6,712 nt of DNA from Methylobacter sp. (GCA_003158415.1 PMJA01000310.1:560-7271); one strand, 5' to 3'. Shown: positions 1-6,241, counted from the first letter of the stretch. A program made the numbers and translations. The notes: generated by a model not told the origin, from the sequence alone.

Positions 1-20
1 GTTTTTTGGGGTCCACTATA
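1..20 (-). mobile_element. Possible insertion-sequence end at window edge
   Basis: Read on the minus strand this is TATAGTGGACCCCAAAAAAC. It resembles the TGGACCCC-type terminal inverted repeats seen on some IS3-family elements. It directly abuts what looks like half of a REP-like palindrome, as if an element had inserted there. No transposase is visible because the rest would lie outside the window. The resemblance is from memory, and a chance match is quite possible. Confidence 0.2.
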
Positions 21-36
21 CTATCGCTAACCCGAC
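21..36 (-). repeat. Half of a REP-like palindrome overlapping the mntA stop
   Basis: The minus strand reads GTCGGGTTAGCGATAG. This is close to the left arm of the complete palindrome upstream of pyrH (GTTGGGTTAG, then a short loop, then CTAACCCAAC). The expected right arm (TAACCCGAC) is absent, and different sequence begins at position 20. The mntA stop codon TAG lies within this half-repeat, so the last few residues of that protein may have been supplied by the repeat. Assignment as a truncated REP is inference. Confidence 0.3.
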
Positions 37-353
37 AAACTGCGCCCTTCCTGAACAACGACCTTGTCTTGTTCGATAATTTTACGAAACGCCTCACCGG
101 TCGCGGCCCAATCCACAGTATCAATACGAATGGATAGTGCAGACTCATCAAAGGCTTCTTTAAGGGTCGCCATTTTTGTTAAAGATAACGGTTGATCGGT
201 GATAATCGCTAAATCAAGGTCGGAGTAGGCTTTAGCAGTCCCTTTTACCCGCGATCCAAACGCCCAAACCGGATATTCAGGTACAAGAGTTTTCAAAATA
301 TGACAGACTTCATGCCAATCCTGGGGCTTAAGGTCAATTTTTGGTCTGTTCAT
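27..353 (-). CDS. MNT-family minimal nucleotidyltransferase (HI0073/MntA-like), partner of the adjacent HEPT protein
   Basis: This 108-residue protein is a minimal Pol-beta-superfamily nucleotidyltransferase. The family signature is intact: G33-S34-R35 and G38 form the GSxxxG nucleotide-binding loop. S44-D45-L46-D47 supplies two metal-binding acids, and D78 (with D81 close by) is the likely third carboxylate in the IRIDTVDW strand. In characterised MntA-HepT pairs this enzyme transfers AMP units from ATP to a tyrosine of the HEPT protein and so silences its RNase activity. Whether that chemistry holds here is inferred. The length matches the HI0073-type short form rather than longer MntA proteins. 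The start codon overlaps the hepT stop in an ATGA arrangement. There is no clear Shine-Dalgarno sequence before it, so translation probably depends on ribosomes finishing hepT. The tail after VVVQ (EGRSLSG) looks extra and ends inside a repeat-like sequence. Confidence 0.9.
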   Translation of the reverse strand: MNRPKIDLKPQDWHEVCHILKTLVPEYPVWAFGSRVKGTAKAYSDLDLAIITDQPLSLTKMATLKEAFDESALSIRIDTVDWAATGEAFRKIIEQDKVVVQEGRSLSG

Positions 354-778
354 TTTTGCAGGCTTTTATCTTGCAATTTTTGGTATAAATATTGGGCCTC
401 TGCTAAAAAATCAGCGGCGATATGATAGACGGCTTCCGCTTTGTTGCCGTCATAGGTATGGCTGCTATTGCTGCGCGCATGACGGTAATCCCGCCATACC
501 GTCCAATCGGAGCGTAGCAGGCCTTTTTCGTTGCCTATACGGATAAGGTTTTGAAAAGTGCTTAAATCAATTTCTTCCGGGTTCGCGGCGGTTTTTTCCA
601 GATACCGTTTAAGCATTTTATGACTCAGTTCGTAAGTAAATTCAAAACATTGAATAACTGAATTACGAAATTGTTCAAATAAGCCGTTATCGTTTTTTGC
701 CATTTCCGATGTGGCAAAGGCAATGCTTTTTTCCAATTGGCTGATAGCGCTGGCCAGCGGTGAAAAATCAATATTCAT
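350..778 (-). CDS. HEPT-family nucleotidyltransferase substrate-binding protein (HI0074/HepT-like)
   Basis: This 142-residue all-helical protein belongs to the HI0074-type HEPT family. It carries the diagnostic RX4HXY motif as R102-SNSS-H107-T-Y109, preceded by the typical W-x-x-Y/W-R-D-Y-R-x-A-R run. In HepT toxins of type VII systems this motif forms the RNase site, and its tyrosine is the residue AMPylated by the MNT partner. All three key residues are present, so the protein is not visibly inactivated. The chosen start is the ATG at 778, which shares its A with the glnD stop (TGATG). A TTG one codon upstream is also open but less likely. A GGAG lies 8 nt before the ATG, inside the glnD 3' end. 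Being last but one in the map-glnD operon implies co-expression with nitrogen signalling. Whether it acts as a toxin or as a substrate adaptor is not decidable from sequence. Confidence 0.9.
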   Translation of the reverse strand: MNIDFSPLASAISQLEKSIAFATSEMAKNDNGLFEQFRNSVIQCFEFTYELSHKMLKRYLEKTAANPEEIDLSTFQNLIRIGNEKGLLRSDWTVWRDYRHARSNSSHTYDGNKAEAVYHIAADFLAEAQYLYQKLQDKSLQK

Positions 779-3411
779 CAATCCCGCTCCAGCATTTTCA
801 GCATTTCCTCGCGGATTTTATTTTGTTTGTCCGGGTCGGTGATGGGTTGCAGTTGTTGGTCGGTGATGTAAAACATATCCTCGGCGCGGCTGCCTATGGT
901 GGTGATTTTGGCGCTGAGGAGGTTTACATGCTGGTTGATAAAGGCGCGGCCTATTTTCGATAATAATCCTGCGTGGTCTGTGGTGATCAGCTCTATGACG
1001 GTGTGCCGGTTTAACGGGTCTGACAGAAACTGAATGCTGGTCGAGATAGGGAAATGCTGGGCTTGCCTGGATTTTGACCGGCGGTGGATGTTGATATGGC
1101 CTTTTACTTCACCCAGTATCAGGTTGTTGCGCAGCGCTGTGCAAATATGGGAGGCCCGGAATGACTCGTTGATGGGTTCGCCCGACTGTTCCAGCACCTG
1201 AAAGCTGTTAAGCACATAGTTGTCCTGGGTGGTCATGATGCGGGCGTCCAATATGGTTAGTCCCAGTTGATCCAGGGTGGCGGTACTGATGGAGAAAATA
1301 GGGCCTTGGTCTTTGGCGTAAACAAATACTTCAGCACTGCCGTGCTGGGTTTTCGGGTGCAGCAACACCAAGGGTAGGTCGGATTCTTTGGACGAGGCGA
1401 TGGCCATCGTGTGCCAGGCTATTTCTTCCGCCGAATAGCGCAAAAAATAATCGTCGCTGGTGTGTTGCCAGGCGCTATCAATCATATCTTCCGACAGGCC
1501 GAGTTTGATGAATTCGGCTTTAGCTTCCTGCTTATTTTCGCGCAGACGGTCGGCCAGGGCGGCGGGGCTTTGTAGTCCACGGCGCAGGGCTTTGTGAGTG
1601 GCTGAATAAAGTTCTTTAAGCAAGGAGTCTTTCCAGGCGTTCCACAATTCGGGGTTAGTCGCGCGTATGTCGGCGACCGTCAGTAAATAGAGGTGATTAA
1701 GGTATTCGACACTGCCGACATGTTGGGCGAATTCATGGATGACATCCGGGTCGCTGATGTCTTTGCGTTGCGCCGTCACCGACATGATCAAATGGCTGCG
1801 CACCAGCCAGGTTATTAAGTGGGTGTCGTGCGCCGAAATGCTGTGTTGTACGCAAAAGTTGCGAGCAATGTTTTCGCCTAAGGCGGAATGGTCGCCGTTT
1901 TGGCCTTTGGCAATGTCATGAAACAGGGCGGCGACATATAGCAACTCCGGTTTGGCAATCAGCAAAAACACGCTGTTGCAGAGCGGAAATTCAGCGATGT
2001 GTTCTGTCAACGAAAACCGCCGTAAGTTGCGGATAACAAACAGCGTGTGTTCGTCTACCGTATAAATGTGAAACAAGTCATACTGCATGCGCGCGACGAT
2101 GTTGGCAAAGCAGGGCAAATAGGCGGACAACACACCATAGCGGTTCATGCGTCTTAATTCATGGGTAAGGCCGCGCGGCCTGCGAAAGATTTCCATAAAA
2201 AGATGGTTGGCGGTTTTATTCTCCCGAAACGCCGTATCGATCAAATGCAGGTTTTTTCGGATCAGCCTCAGGGTGGTGGCCCGGATACCTGTTAATGTCG
2301 GGTTCAGTTGCAGGATTAAAAAGACTTCCAGCAATGCCAGTGGGTGTTGTTCGAATACCGACTCGTTGACGGCTTCGAGATAACCGTTGATGGCGATAAA
2401 TTTGTCGTTAATGGGCGTTACTTTGCAGGCCGTTTCCCCGGTTACAAAGCGTTCGTTGAATAGTTGCAGCAACATTTCATTGAGTCGTTCTATGTTTTGC
2501 ACGGTTTTAAAATAAAACTGCATAAACTGTTCGACATCCTGATTATGGTGTCCTGCGCAAAAGCCGAACTGGTGCGCAAGATCGCGTTGATAATCAAAAA
2601 CGAGCCGGTCTTCCGCGCGGTCAGTTAACAGATGCAGCGCATAACGAATACGCCACAGCACGTCACGCGCAGCTATCAGTTCCGTGTATTCGGATTCGGG
2701 TAAAAAATCGTATTTAATCAGTTCCTTGAGCGTTGATGAGTTGTAATGGCGTTTAAATACCCAGGCGATGATTTGCATGTCCCGCAAGCCGCCGGGGCCT
2801 TCCTTGATGTTGGGTTCAAGGTTGTAGGCGGTGTCGTGGAATTTGGCGTAACGCAGTCGTTGCTCTTCCATTTTGGCGGCAAAAAACTGATCCGACGGCC
2901 AGATTTTATCGGGCGTGATGCGTAATTTGAGCGCATCGTAAAGCGCGACGTTACCAGTAATCAGGCTGATTTCCGTCAGGCTGGTTATGATGGTTTGATC
3001 ATCCAGTGCAACGCTGACGCATTCGTCAATAGTGCGTACGCTGTGCCCCGGTTTTAAACCGATATCCCAGAGAAAGGTAAACAGGCTGGACAGCGCTTCC
3101 TGGTAAGGCGCGGTGTCGTCGGAATCCAGCAGAATAATAATATCGATGTCGGAATGGGGGAATAATTCTCTGCGACCGTAACCGCCGACGGCGCACAAGC
3201 TCAGTTGCTCTGCGTGCGTGCCGAGAAAATGTTGCCAACAACAGCTTAGGATAAGATCGATAAAGTCTGATTTTTCTTTAAGGAGGTCGGAAACGGAGCG
3301 GTGCGGATCGAACTTCAGCTTTAACTCGATGTTTTTTTGTTTTATCAGGTGCTTAAATTGCAGCAGGCTGTCTTTTTTTTCAAAAAGGCTGGCGTTGATG
3401 TATTTATTCAA
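778..3411 (-). CDS. glnD: Bifunctional [protein-PII] uridylyltransferase / uridylyl-removing enzyme GlnD
   Basis: GlnD is the cytoplasmic glutamine sensor. It uridylylates PII proteins (GlnB/GlnK) when glutamine is low and removes UMP when glutamine is high, thereby controlling glutamine synthetase and NtrBC. The 877 residues (about 890 in E. coli) show the full architecture. The nucleotidyltransferase domain has GGYGR at 76-80, E82 and the metal-binding SDID at 87-90. The WPSD...NLEP...GPGGLRD block lies at 171-211. The HD hydrolase domain has H455, H498-D499, GDH at 506-508 and D581. Two C-terminal ACT domains sit near 690-760 and 803-877 (TDHAGLLSKIGRAF at 811-824). The start must be the TTG at 3411. 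It has GGGG 6 nt upstream within a purine-rich stretch, whereas the first in-frame ATG (codon 181) lies beyond the active site. It begins 2 nt after the map stop, and its TGA overlaps the hepT ATG. All catalytic residues are intact. Confidence 0.98.
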   Translation of the reverse strand: MNKYINASLFEKKDSLLQFKHLIKQKNIELKLKFDPHRSVSDLLKEKSDFIDLILSCCWQHFLGTHAEQLSLCAVGGYGRRELFPHSDIDIIILLDSDDTAPYQEALSSLFTFLWDIGLKPGHSVRTIDECVSVALDDQTIITSLTEISLITGNVALYDALKLRITPDKIWPSDQFFAAKMEEQRLRYAKFHDTAYNLEPNIKEGPGGLRDMQIIAWVFKRHYNSSTLKELIKYDFLPESEYTELIAARDVLWRIRYALHLLTDRAEDRLVFDYQRDLAHQFGFCAGHHNQDVEQFMQFYFKTVQNIERLNEMLLQLFNERFVTGETACKVTPINDKFIAINGYLEAVNESVFEQHPLALLEVFLILQLNPTLTGIRATTLRLIRKNLHLIDTAFRENKTANHLFMEIFRRPRGLTHELRRMNRYGVLSAYLPCFANIVARMQYDLFHIYTVDEHTLFVIRNLRRFSLTEHIAEFPLCNSVFLLIAKPELLYVAALFHDIAKGQNGDHSALGENIARNFCVQHSISAHDTHLITWLVRSHLIMSVTAQRKDISDPDVIHEFAQHVGSVEYLNHLYLLTVADIRATNPELWNAWKDSLLKELYSATHKALRRGLQSPAALADRLRENKQEAKAEFIKLGLSEDMIDSAWQHTSDDYFLRYSAEEIAWHTMAIASSKESDLPLVLLHPKTQHGSAEVFVYAKDQGPIFSISTATLDQLGLTILDARIMTTQDNYVLNSFQVLEQSGEPINESFRASHICTALRNNLILGEVKGHINIHRRSKSRQAQHFPISTSIQFLSDPLNRHTVIELITTDHAGLLSKIGRAFINQHVNLLSAKITTIGSRAEDMFYITDQQLQPITDPDKQNKIREEMLKMLERD

Positions 3412-3413
3412 AG

Positions 3414-4181
3414 TTATCCCCTTTCTTCTTGACGTAGCGTCAATATTTCATAGCCGCCGGTTGTGACCAGCAGCGTATGCTCAAATTGCGCGGACAGGCT
3501 ACGATCTTTGGTGACGGCCGTCCAGCCATCCGCCAATACTTTAACGTCGCGCTTGCCCAGATTAATCATCGGTTCTATGGTGATGATCATACCGGCTTCA
3601 AGCGTGATGCCCGTTCCGGCTTTGCCGTAATGCAGCACCTGTGGCTCTTCATGAAAGTTTTTGCCGATGCCGTGTCCGCAAAAGTCCCTGACCACCGAGT
3701 AACGGTTGGTTTCGGCATGTTTTTGTATGGCATGGCCGATGTCGCCTAATGTCGCTCCCGCTTTGACTTGTTCTATGCCGAGGAATAGGGCTTCCTCGGT
3801 TATCTTAATCAGGCGTTTTGCATGCGGACTGACTTCGCCTACACAGAACATTTTACTGGTGTCGCCGTGATAGTCATCTTTAATTACCGTAATATCAATA
3901 TTTACAATATCGCCGGATTTAAGTTTTTTTTCGCAGGGTATGCCATGACAAACCGTCTGGTTAATCGAGGTGCAGATTGATTTTGGAAAGCCGTGATAAT
4001 TGAGCGGAGCAGGGATGGCCTTTTGCACATTGACGATGAAATCGTGACAGAGCTTATCAAGCTGGTCGGTGGTCACGCCTGGAACAATGTAGGGCGCTAT
4101 CATTTCTAAGACTTCGGCAGCCAATTTTCCGGCGATACGCATTTTTTCAATTTCACTGGGGGATTTAATGATGATGCTCAT
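3414..4181 (-). CDS. map: Methionine aminopeptidase, type I
   Basis: This metalloenzyme removes the N-terminal methionine from nascent proteins after deformylation, at or near the ribosome exit. At 255 residues it matches the bacterial type Ia form (E. coli 264). The five metal ligands are visible: D96 and D107 (in DITVIKDDYHGDTS), H170 (in FCGHGIG), E203 (in TIEPM) and E234 (in QFEHTLLV). The catalytic histidines H79 (CHGIP) and H177 (NFHEEP) are also present. The N-terminus MSIIIKSPSEIEKMRIAGKL is typical of the family, which fixes the start. Unusually, the 20 nt before the ATG contain no Shine-Dalgarno sequence and end in CCCCC. map leads the operon map-glnD-hepT-mntA and lies divergent to rpsB, as in E. 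coli. Confidence 0.98.
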   Translation of the reverse strand: MSIIIKSPSEIEKMRIAGKLAAEVLEMIAPYIVPGVTTDQLDKLCHDFIVNVQKAIPAPLNYHGFPKSICTSINQTVCHGIPCEKKLKSGDIVNIDITVIKDDYHGDTSKMFCVGEVSPHAKRLIKITEEALFLGIEQVKAGATLGDIGHAIQKHAETNRYSVVRDFCGHGIGKNFHEEPQVLHYGKAGTGITLEAGMIITIEPMINLGKRDVKVLADGWTAVTKDRSLSAQFEHTLLVTTGGYEILTLRQEERG

Positions 4182-4189
4182 GGGGGATT
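4157..4189 (-). repeat. Direct repeat AATCCCCCA bracketing the map start codon
   Basis: On the map mRNA strand the nonamer AATCCCCCA occurs twice, 24 nt apart. One copy ends at the A of the start ATG and the other falls at codons 6-9. On the plus strand both copies read TGGGGGATT, at 4157-4165 and 4181-4189. The upstream copy occupies the position where a Shine-Dalgarno sequence would be expected. It may be a small duplication or a binding site. No function is known to me. Confidence 0.5.
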
Positions 4190-4285
4190 AAAGTTAAGAG
4201 GTTCAAGGTAAGCGATTAACAGCAAAGGTTATAAAACCGCGCCGCTAGTAAGCTTTATTTTAGTCGTTTACCTGCAATACCGATG

Positions 4286-4313
4286 ATTTTAACAGAGGTT
4301 TGCTTGTTGTAAA
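4286..4313 (-). promoter_or_regulatory. Predicted sigma70-type promoter for map-glnD-hepT-mntA
   Basis: On the minus strand a -35 box TTTACA (4313-4308) and a -10 box TAAAAT (4291-4286) are separated by 16 bp. Each matches consensus at five of six positions. Transcription would start near 4279 and give map a leader of about 98 nt. The -35 box overlaps the probable -35 of the divergent rpsB promoter. Confidence 0.6.
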
Positions 4314-4332
4314 AAGCAAATTATGGTATAAA
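4304..4332 (+). promoter_or_regulatory. Predicted extended -10 promoter for rpsB-tsf
   Basis: TATAAA at 4327-4332 is preceded by TGG, giving an extended -10 element (TGGTATAAA). A weak -35, TTGTTG, sits 17 bp upstream. Start of transcription is expected near 4339. From memory, enterobacterial rpsB promoters also rely on an extended -10 ending in GGTATAAA, which supports the call. The weak -35 is consistent with such a promoter. Confidence 0.65.
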
Positions 4333-4339
4333 GGCAAGT

Positions 4340-4482
4340 TCAATTGTAAAAAATACTCACGCTTATCGTCACGTTTGGTAGGGTGCCGACTTCTTTTAAT
4401 GTAGTCGGTTATCAGACGGGATAAGTGGAGGCGTAACCCAACTCGGAATAAAAATTCCGATTTTAAAACTTAGGAGAAATAA
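4340..4482 (+). promoter_or_regulatory. Structured rpsB 5' leader, probable S2 autoregulatory region
   Basis: The roughly 143-nt leader contains a long-range stem pairing 4360-4370 with 4415-4427 (11 pairs including one G-U, with a 2-nt GG bulge). This encloses hairpin CCGACT/AGTCGG (4386-4391 with 4403-4408). A second hairpin, TCGGAAT/ATTCCGA with an AAAA loop (4443-4460), follows. The Shine-Dalgarno AGGAG at 4472-4476 is 6 nt before the ATG. In E. coli, free S2 represses the rpsB-tsf operon through the rpsB leader, so the same role is inferred here. An extra GGAGG at 4427-4431 has no start codon after it. Confidence 0.5.
4443..4464 (+). promoter_or_regulatory. Hairpin followed by T-run in the rpsB leader (possible weak attenuator or S2-site stem)
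   Basis: A perfect 7-bp stem TCGGAAT/ATTCCGA with an AAAA tetraloop is followed at once by TTTT. The shape is that of an intrinsic terminator, but the stem has only three G-C pairs and the T-run is short, so termination would be weak. It ends 11 nt before the Shine-Dalgarno sequence and could equally be part of the translational control structure. Confidence 0.35.
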
Positions 4483-5229
4483 ATGGCAGCAGTATCCATG
4501 CGTCAAATGCTTGAAGCGGGTGTTCACTTTGGACATCAAACTCGTTATTGGAACCCGAAAATGGCAGCTTATCTGTTCGGCGCCCGTAACAAAATCCATA
4601 TCATTGATTTGGAAAAGACGCTTCCATTATTTAATGACGCTACGAATTATCTGGGTCAGGTAGCGGCAAATAAAGGCACTATTTTGTTTGTAGGCACTAA
4701 AAAAGCAGCGCGTAAAGTCGTTGCGGAAGAAGCAAAACGTTGCGGCATGCCCTACGTTAATCATCGCTGGTTAGGCGGCATGATGACCAACTTCAAAACC
4801 ATTAAGAAATCGATTAACCGTCTTAAAGAACTGGAAGCAATGAAAGCTGACGGTACGCTTTATCAACGTTTCGGAAAAAAAGAAGCGTTAGGTATGGAGC
4901 GTGAGCTGGAAAAACTGGAACGGAGTCTGGGCGGTATTAAGGATATGAAGGGCGTTCCTGATGTCATTTTCGTACTGGACGTCGGTTATGAAAAAAATGC
5001 CATCAGTGAAGCAAAAAAATTAGGTATTCCGGTAGTCGGCATTGTTGACTCTAACAATTCACCTGAAAAAATTGATTATGTCATTCCAGGTAATGACGAT
5101 TCAATTCGCGCCGTTAAACTGTACTGTGAAAGCGTTTCTGCAGCAGTGCTGGACGCTAAAACAGCAGGTTTAGGTTTGTCAGCAAAGTCCGATGATTTTG
5201 TTGAAGAAGCTGCTGCTGCGGTAGAATGA
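4483..5229 (+). CDS. rpsB: 30S ribosomal protein S2
   Basis: S2 is a late-assembling protein of the small ribosomal subunit that contacts S1. The 248 residues (241 in E. coli) carry the family hallmarks. These include [19 protein letters not shown] at 9-27, [15 protein letters not shown] at 32-46, the GTKKAA segment at 71-76, [10 protein letters not shown] at 95-104, and the conserved PDVIFVLD...[14 protein letters not shown]...IPGNDD block in the C-terminal half. The end is an acidic, alanine-rich tail (EEAAAAVE). The start is fixed by AGGAG 6 nt upstream and by the usual short N-terminus before SMRQMLEAG. It heads the operon with tsf and probably pyrH, and is likely autoregulated through its leader. 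Nothing is missing or unusual in the protein. Confidence 0.99.
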   Translation: MAAVSMRQMLEAGVHFGHQTRYWNPKMAAYLFGARNKIHIIDLEKTLPLFNDATNYLGQVAANKGTILFVGTKKAARKVVAEEAKRCGMPYVNHRWLGGMMTNFKTIKKSINRLKELEAMKADGTLYQRFGKKEALGMERELEKLERSLGGIKDMKGVPDVIFVLDVGYEKNAISEAKKLGIPVVGIVDSNNSPEKIDYVIPGNDDSIRAVKLYCESVSAAVLDAKTAGLGLSAKSDDFVEEAAAAVE

Positions 5230-5261
5230 GCAGAGTTATCCTTTGCAGGTTTTTCCTGTGA
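5226..5261 (+). CDS. Possible 11-codon mini-ORF overlapping the rpsB stop
   Basis: An ATG overlaps the rpsB TGA (ATGA), opening an ORF that encodes [11 protein letters not shown] and ends at TGA 5259-5261. There is no convincing Shine-Dalgarno sequence, so it could be translated only by ribosomes re-initiating after rpsB. Its stop lies inside the left arm of the candidate antiterminator, the place where a ribosome would affect folding. Chance occurrence of such a short ORF is likely, and nothing shows that it is expressed. Confidence 0.15.
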   Translation: MSRVILCRFFL

Positions 5262-5302
5262 GGTGAACGCTGACGATTAGGCCAAAAACGCCTCCTCACG
5301 GG
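5246..5302 (+). promoter_or_regulatory. Candidate antiterminator pairing in the rpsB-tsf gap
   Basis: CCTGTGAGG (5255-5263) can pair over nine positions, one of them G-U, with CCTCACGGG (5294-5302). That segment spans the loop, three pairs of the 3' arm and two bases of the 5' arm of the following terminator, so both structures cannot form fully. A small hairpin CAGG/CCTG (5246-5249 with 5255-5258) could in turn sequester the left arm. A pairing of this length in so short a region has a fair chance of being accidental. Confidence 0.3.
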
Positions 5303-5311
5303 GGCGTTTTT
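5284..5311 (+). terminator. Intrinsic terminator between rpsB and tsf
   Basis: AAAAACGCCTCC pairs with GGGGGCGTTTTT over 12 positions (one T-G wobble), leaving a TCAC tetraloop and finishing in five T residues. The A-tract on the 5' side makes it look bidirectional. It lies between two genes that normally share a transcript, so it probably acts as a partial terminator or attenuator lowering tsf relative to rpsB. No separate tsf promoter is obvious in the 29 nt between it and the tsf start. Confidence 0.75.
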
Positions 5312-5340
5312 ACAGTGACGATATTAAAGGAAACACAAGA

Positions 5341-6231
5341 ATGAGTATTACGATCAGTGCAGGAATGGTTAAGGAGCTGCGTGAAAGAACAAGCTCCGGC
5401 ATGATGGAATGTAAAAGAGCGTTAGTTGAAGCCGAAGGCGACATGGAGTTGGCCATTGAGAATATGCGTAAATCCGGTTTGGCTAAAGCCGATAAAAAAT
5501 CGGGTCGTATTGCGGCTGAAGGCATTATCGGCGTTAAAGTCAGTGATGACGGCAAGGCAGTGGCGATAGTCGATATTAACTGCGAAACAGATTTTGTTGC
5601 CAAGGCAGATGATTTTGTCGGCTTCGTTAATAGCGTAACAGTGGCTTTGTTAAATGCCGATAACATCGAAACCGAAGAACAATTACTGGCAATGCCGCTG
5701 GAAGATGGAATTACTGTTGATGAATTGCGCCGTGGCTTGATTTCAAAATTGGGCGAAAACATTACTGTCAGACGCTTTGAAAAATTTAAAACCGCTGAAG
5801 GTGGTACTGCCTGCTATTTACACGGCACTAAAATCGGCGTGATTGTTGAGCTGGCGACAGCCGACCAGGAATTGGGTAAAGACCTTGCTATGCACGTAGC
5901 GGCCAGCAAACCAAACTATGTTTCTGAAGAGCAAGTGCCTGCTGAAACGATAGAGAAAGAAAAAGAAATTTTTCTGGCCCAATCTGCGGAAAGCGGTAAA
6001 CCTGCGGACATCGTAGAAAAAATGATAGCCGGCCAGATCAGAAAGTTTTTGGCGGAAGTCACCTTGTTAGGTCAGCCTTTTATTAAGGACGACAAAACAA
6101 TTGTGGGTAAACTGGTGTCATCAAAAGGCAATAAGGTTATCCGTTTCATCCGTTTTGAAGTGGGTGAAGGCATAGAGAAAAAAGAAGAAAACTTTGCCGA
6201 AGAAGTAATGGCACAGGTTAGAGGAGCATAG
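5341..6231 (+). CDS. tsf: Translation elongation factor Ts
   Basis: EF-Ts is the nucleotide-exchange factor that displaces GDP from EF-Tu, in the cytosol. The 296 residues (283 in E. coli) contain the N-terminal UBA-like helical domain ([19 protein letters not shown] at 10-28, then a stretch to about 55). The EF-Tu-contacting signature T83-D84-F85-V86 follows ([12 protein letters not shown]), with its D and F inserting between EF-Tu helices in known structures. The core dimerisation-type domain then runs to the C-terminal [18 protein letters not shown] segment, which is typical of the family. The ATG has AAGGA 9 nt upstream, and its N-terminus aligns with the family. It follows rpsB across a 111-nt gap holding a terminator, and precedes pyrH across 185 nt of inverted repeats. 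No defect is visible. Confidence 0.99.
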   Translation: MSITISAGMVKELRERTSSGMMECKRALVEAEGDMELAIENMRKSGLAKADKKSGRIAAEGIIGVKVSDDGKAVAIVDINCETDFVAKADDFVGFVNSVTVALLNADNIETEEQLLAMPLEDGITVDELRRGLISKLGENITVRRFEKFKTAEGGTACYLHGTKIGVIVELATADQELGKDLAMHVAASKPNYVSEEQVPAETIEKEKEIFLAQSAESGKPADIVEKMIAGQIRKFLAEVTLLGQPFIKDDKTIVGKLVSSKGNKVIRFIRFEVGEGIEKKEENFAEEVMAQVRGA

Positions 6232-6241
6232 TCGTAAGGCC

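Noticed and set aside
760..963. Plus-strand open frame opposite the glnD 3' end, plus similar frames inside glnD at 1739-1921, 2147-2383 and 3026-3241
   Set aside because: All overlap conserved GlnD domains and show no recognisable protein features.
4443..4464. Full-strength terminator in the rpsB leader
   Set aside because: The stem has three G-C pairs and only four T residues follow. A strong stop before rpsB would be implausible, so it is kept only as a weak or regulatory hairpin.
4396..4599. Minus-strand open frame across the rpsB leader and start
   Set aside because: It overlaps the conserved S2 N-terminus and the leader stems, with no protein family signal.
5310..5762. 150-codon open frame antisense to tsf
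   Set aside because: Its Ser/Ala/Pro/Leu-rich composition is typical of a reverse-complement shadow, and the EF-Ts reading on the other strand is unambiguous.
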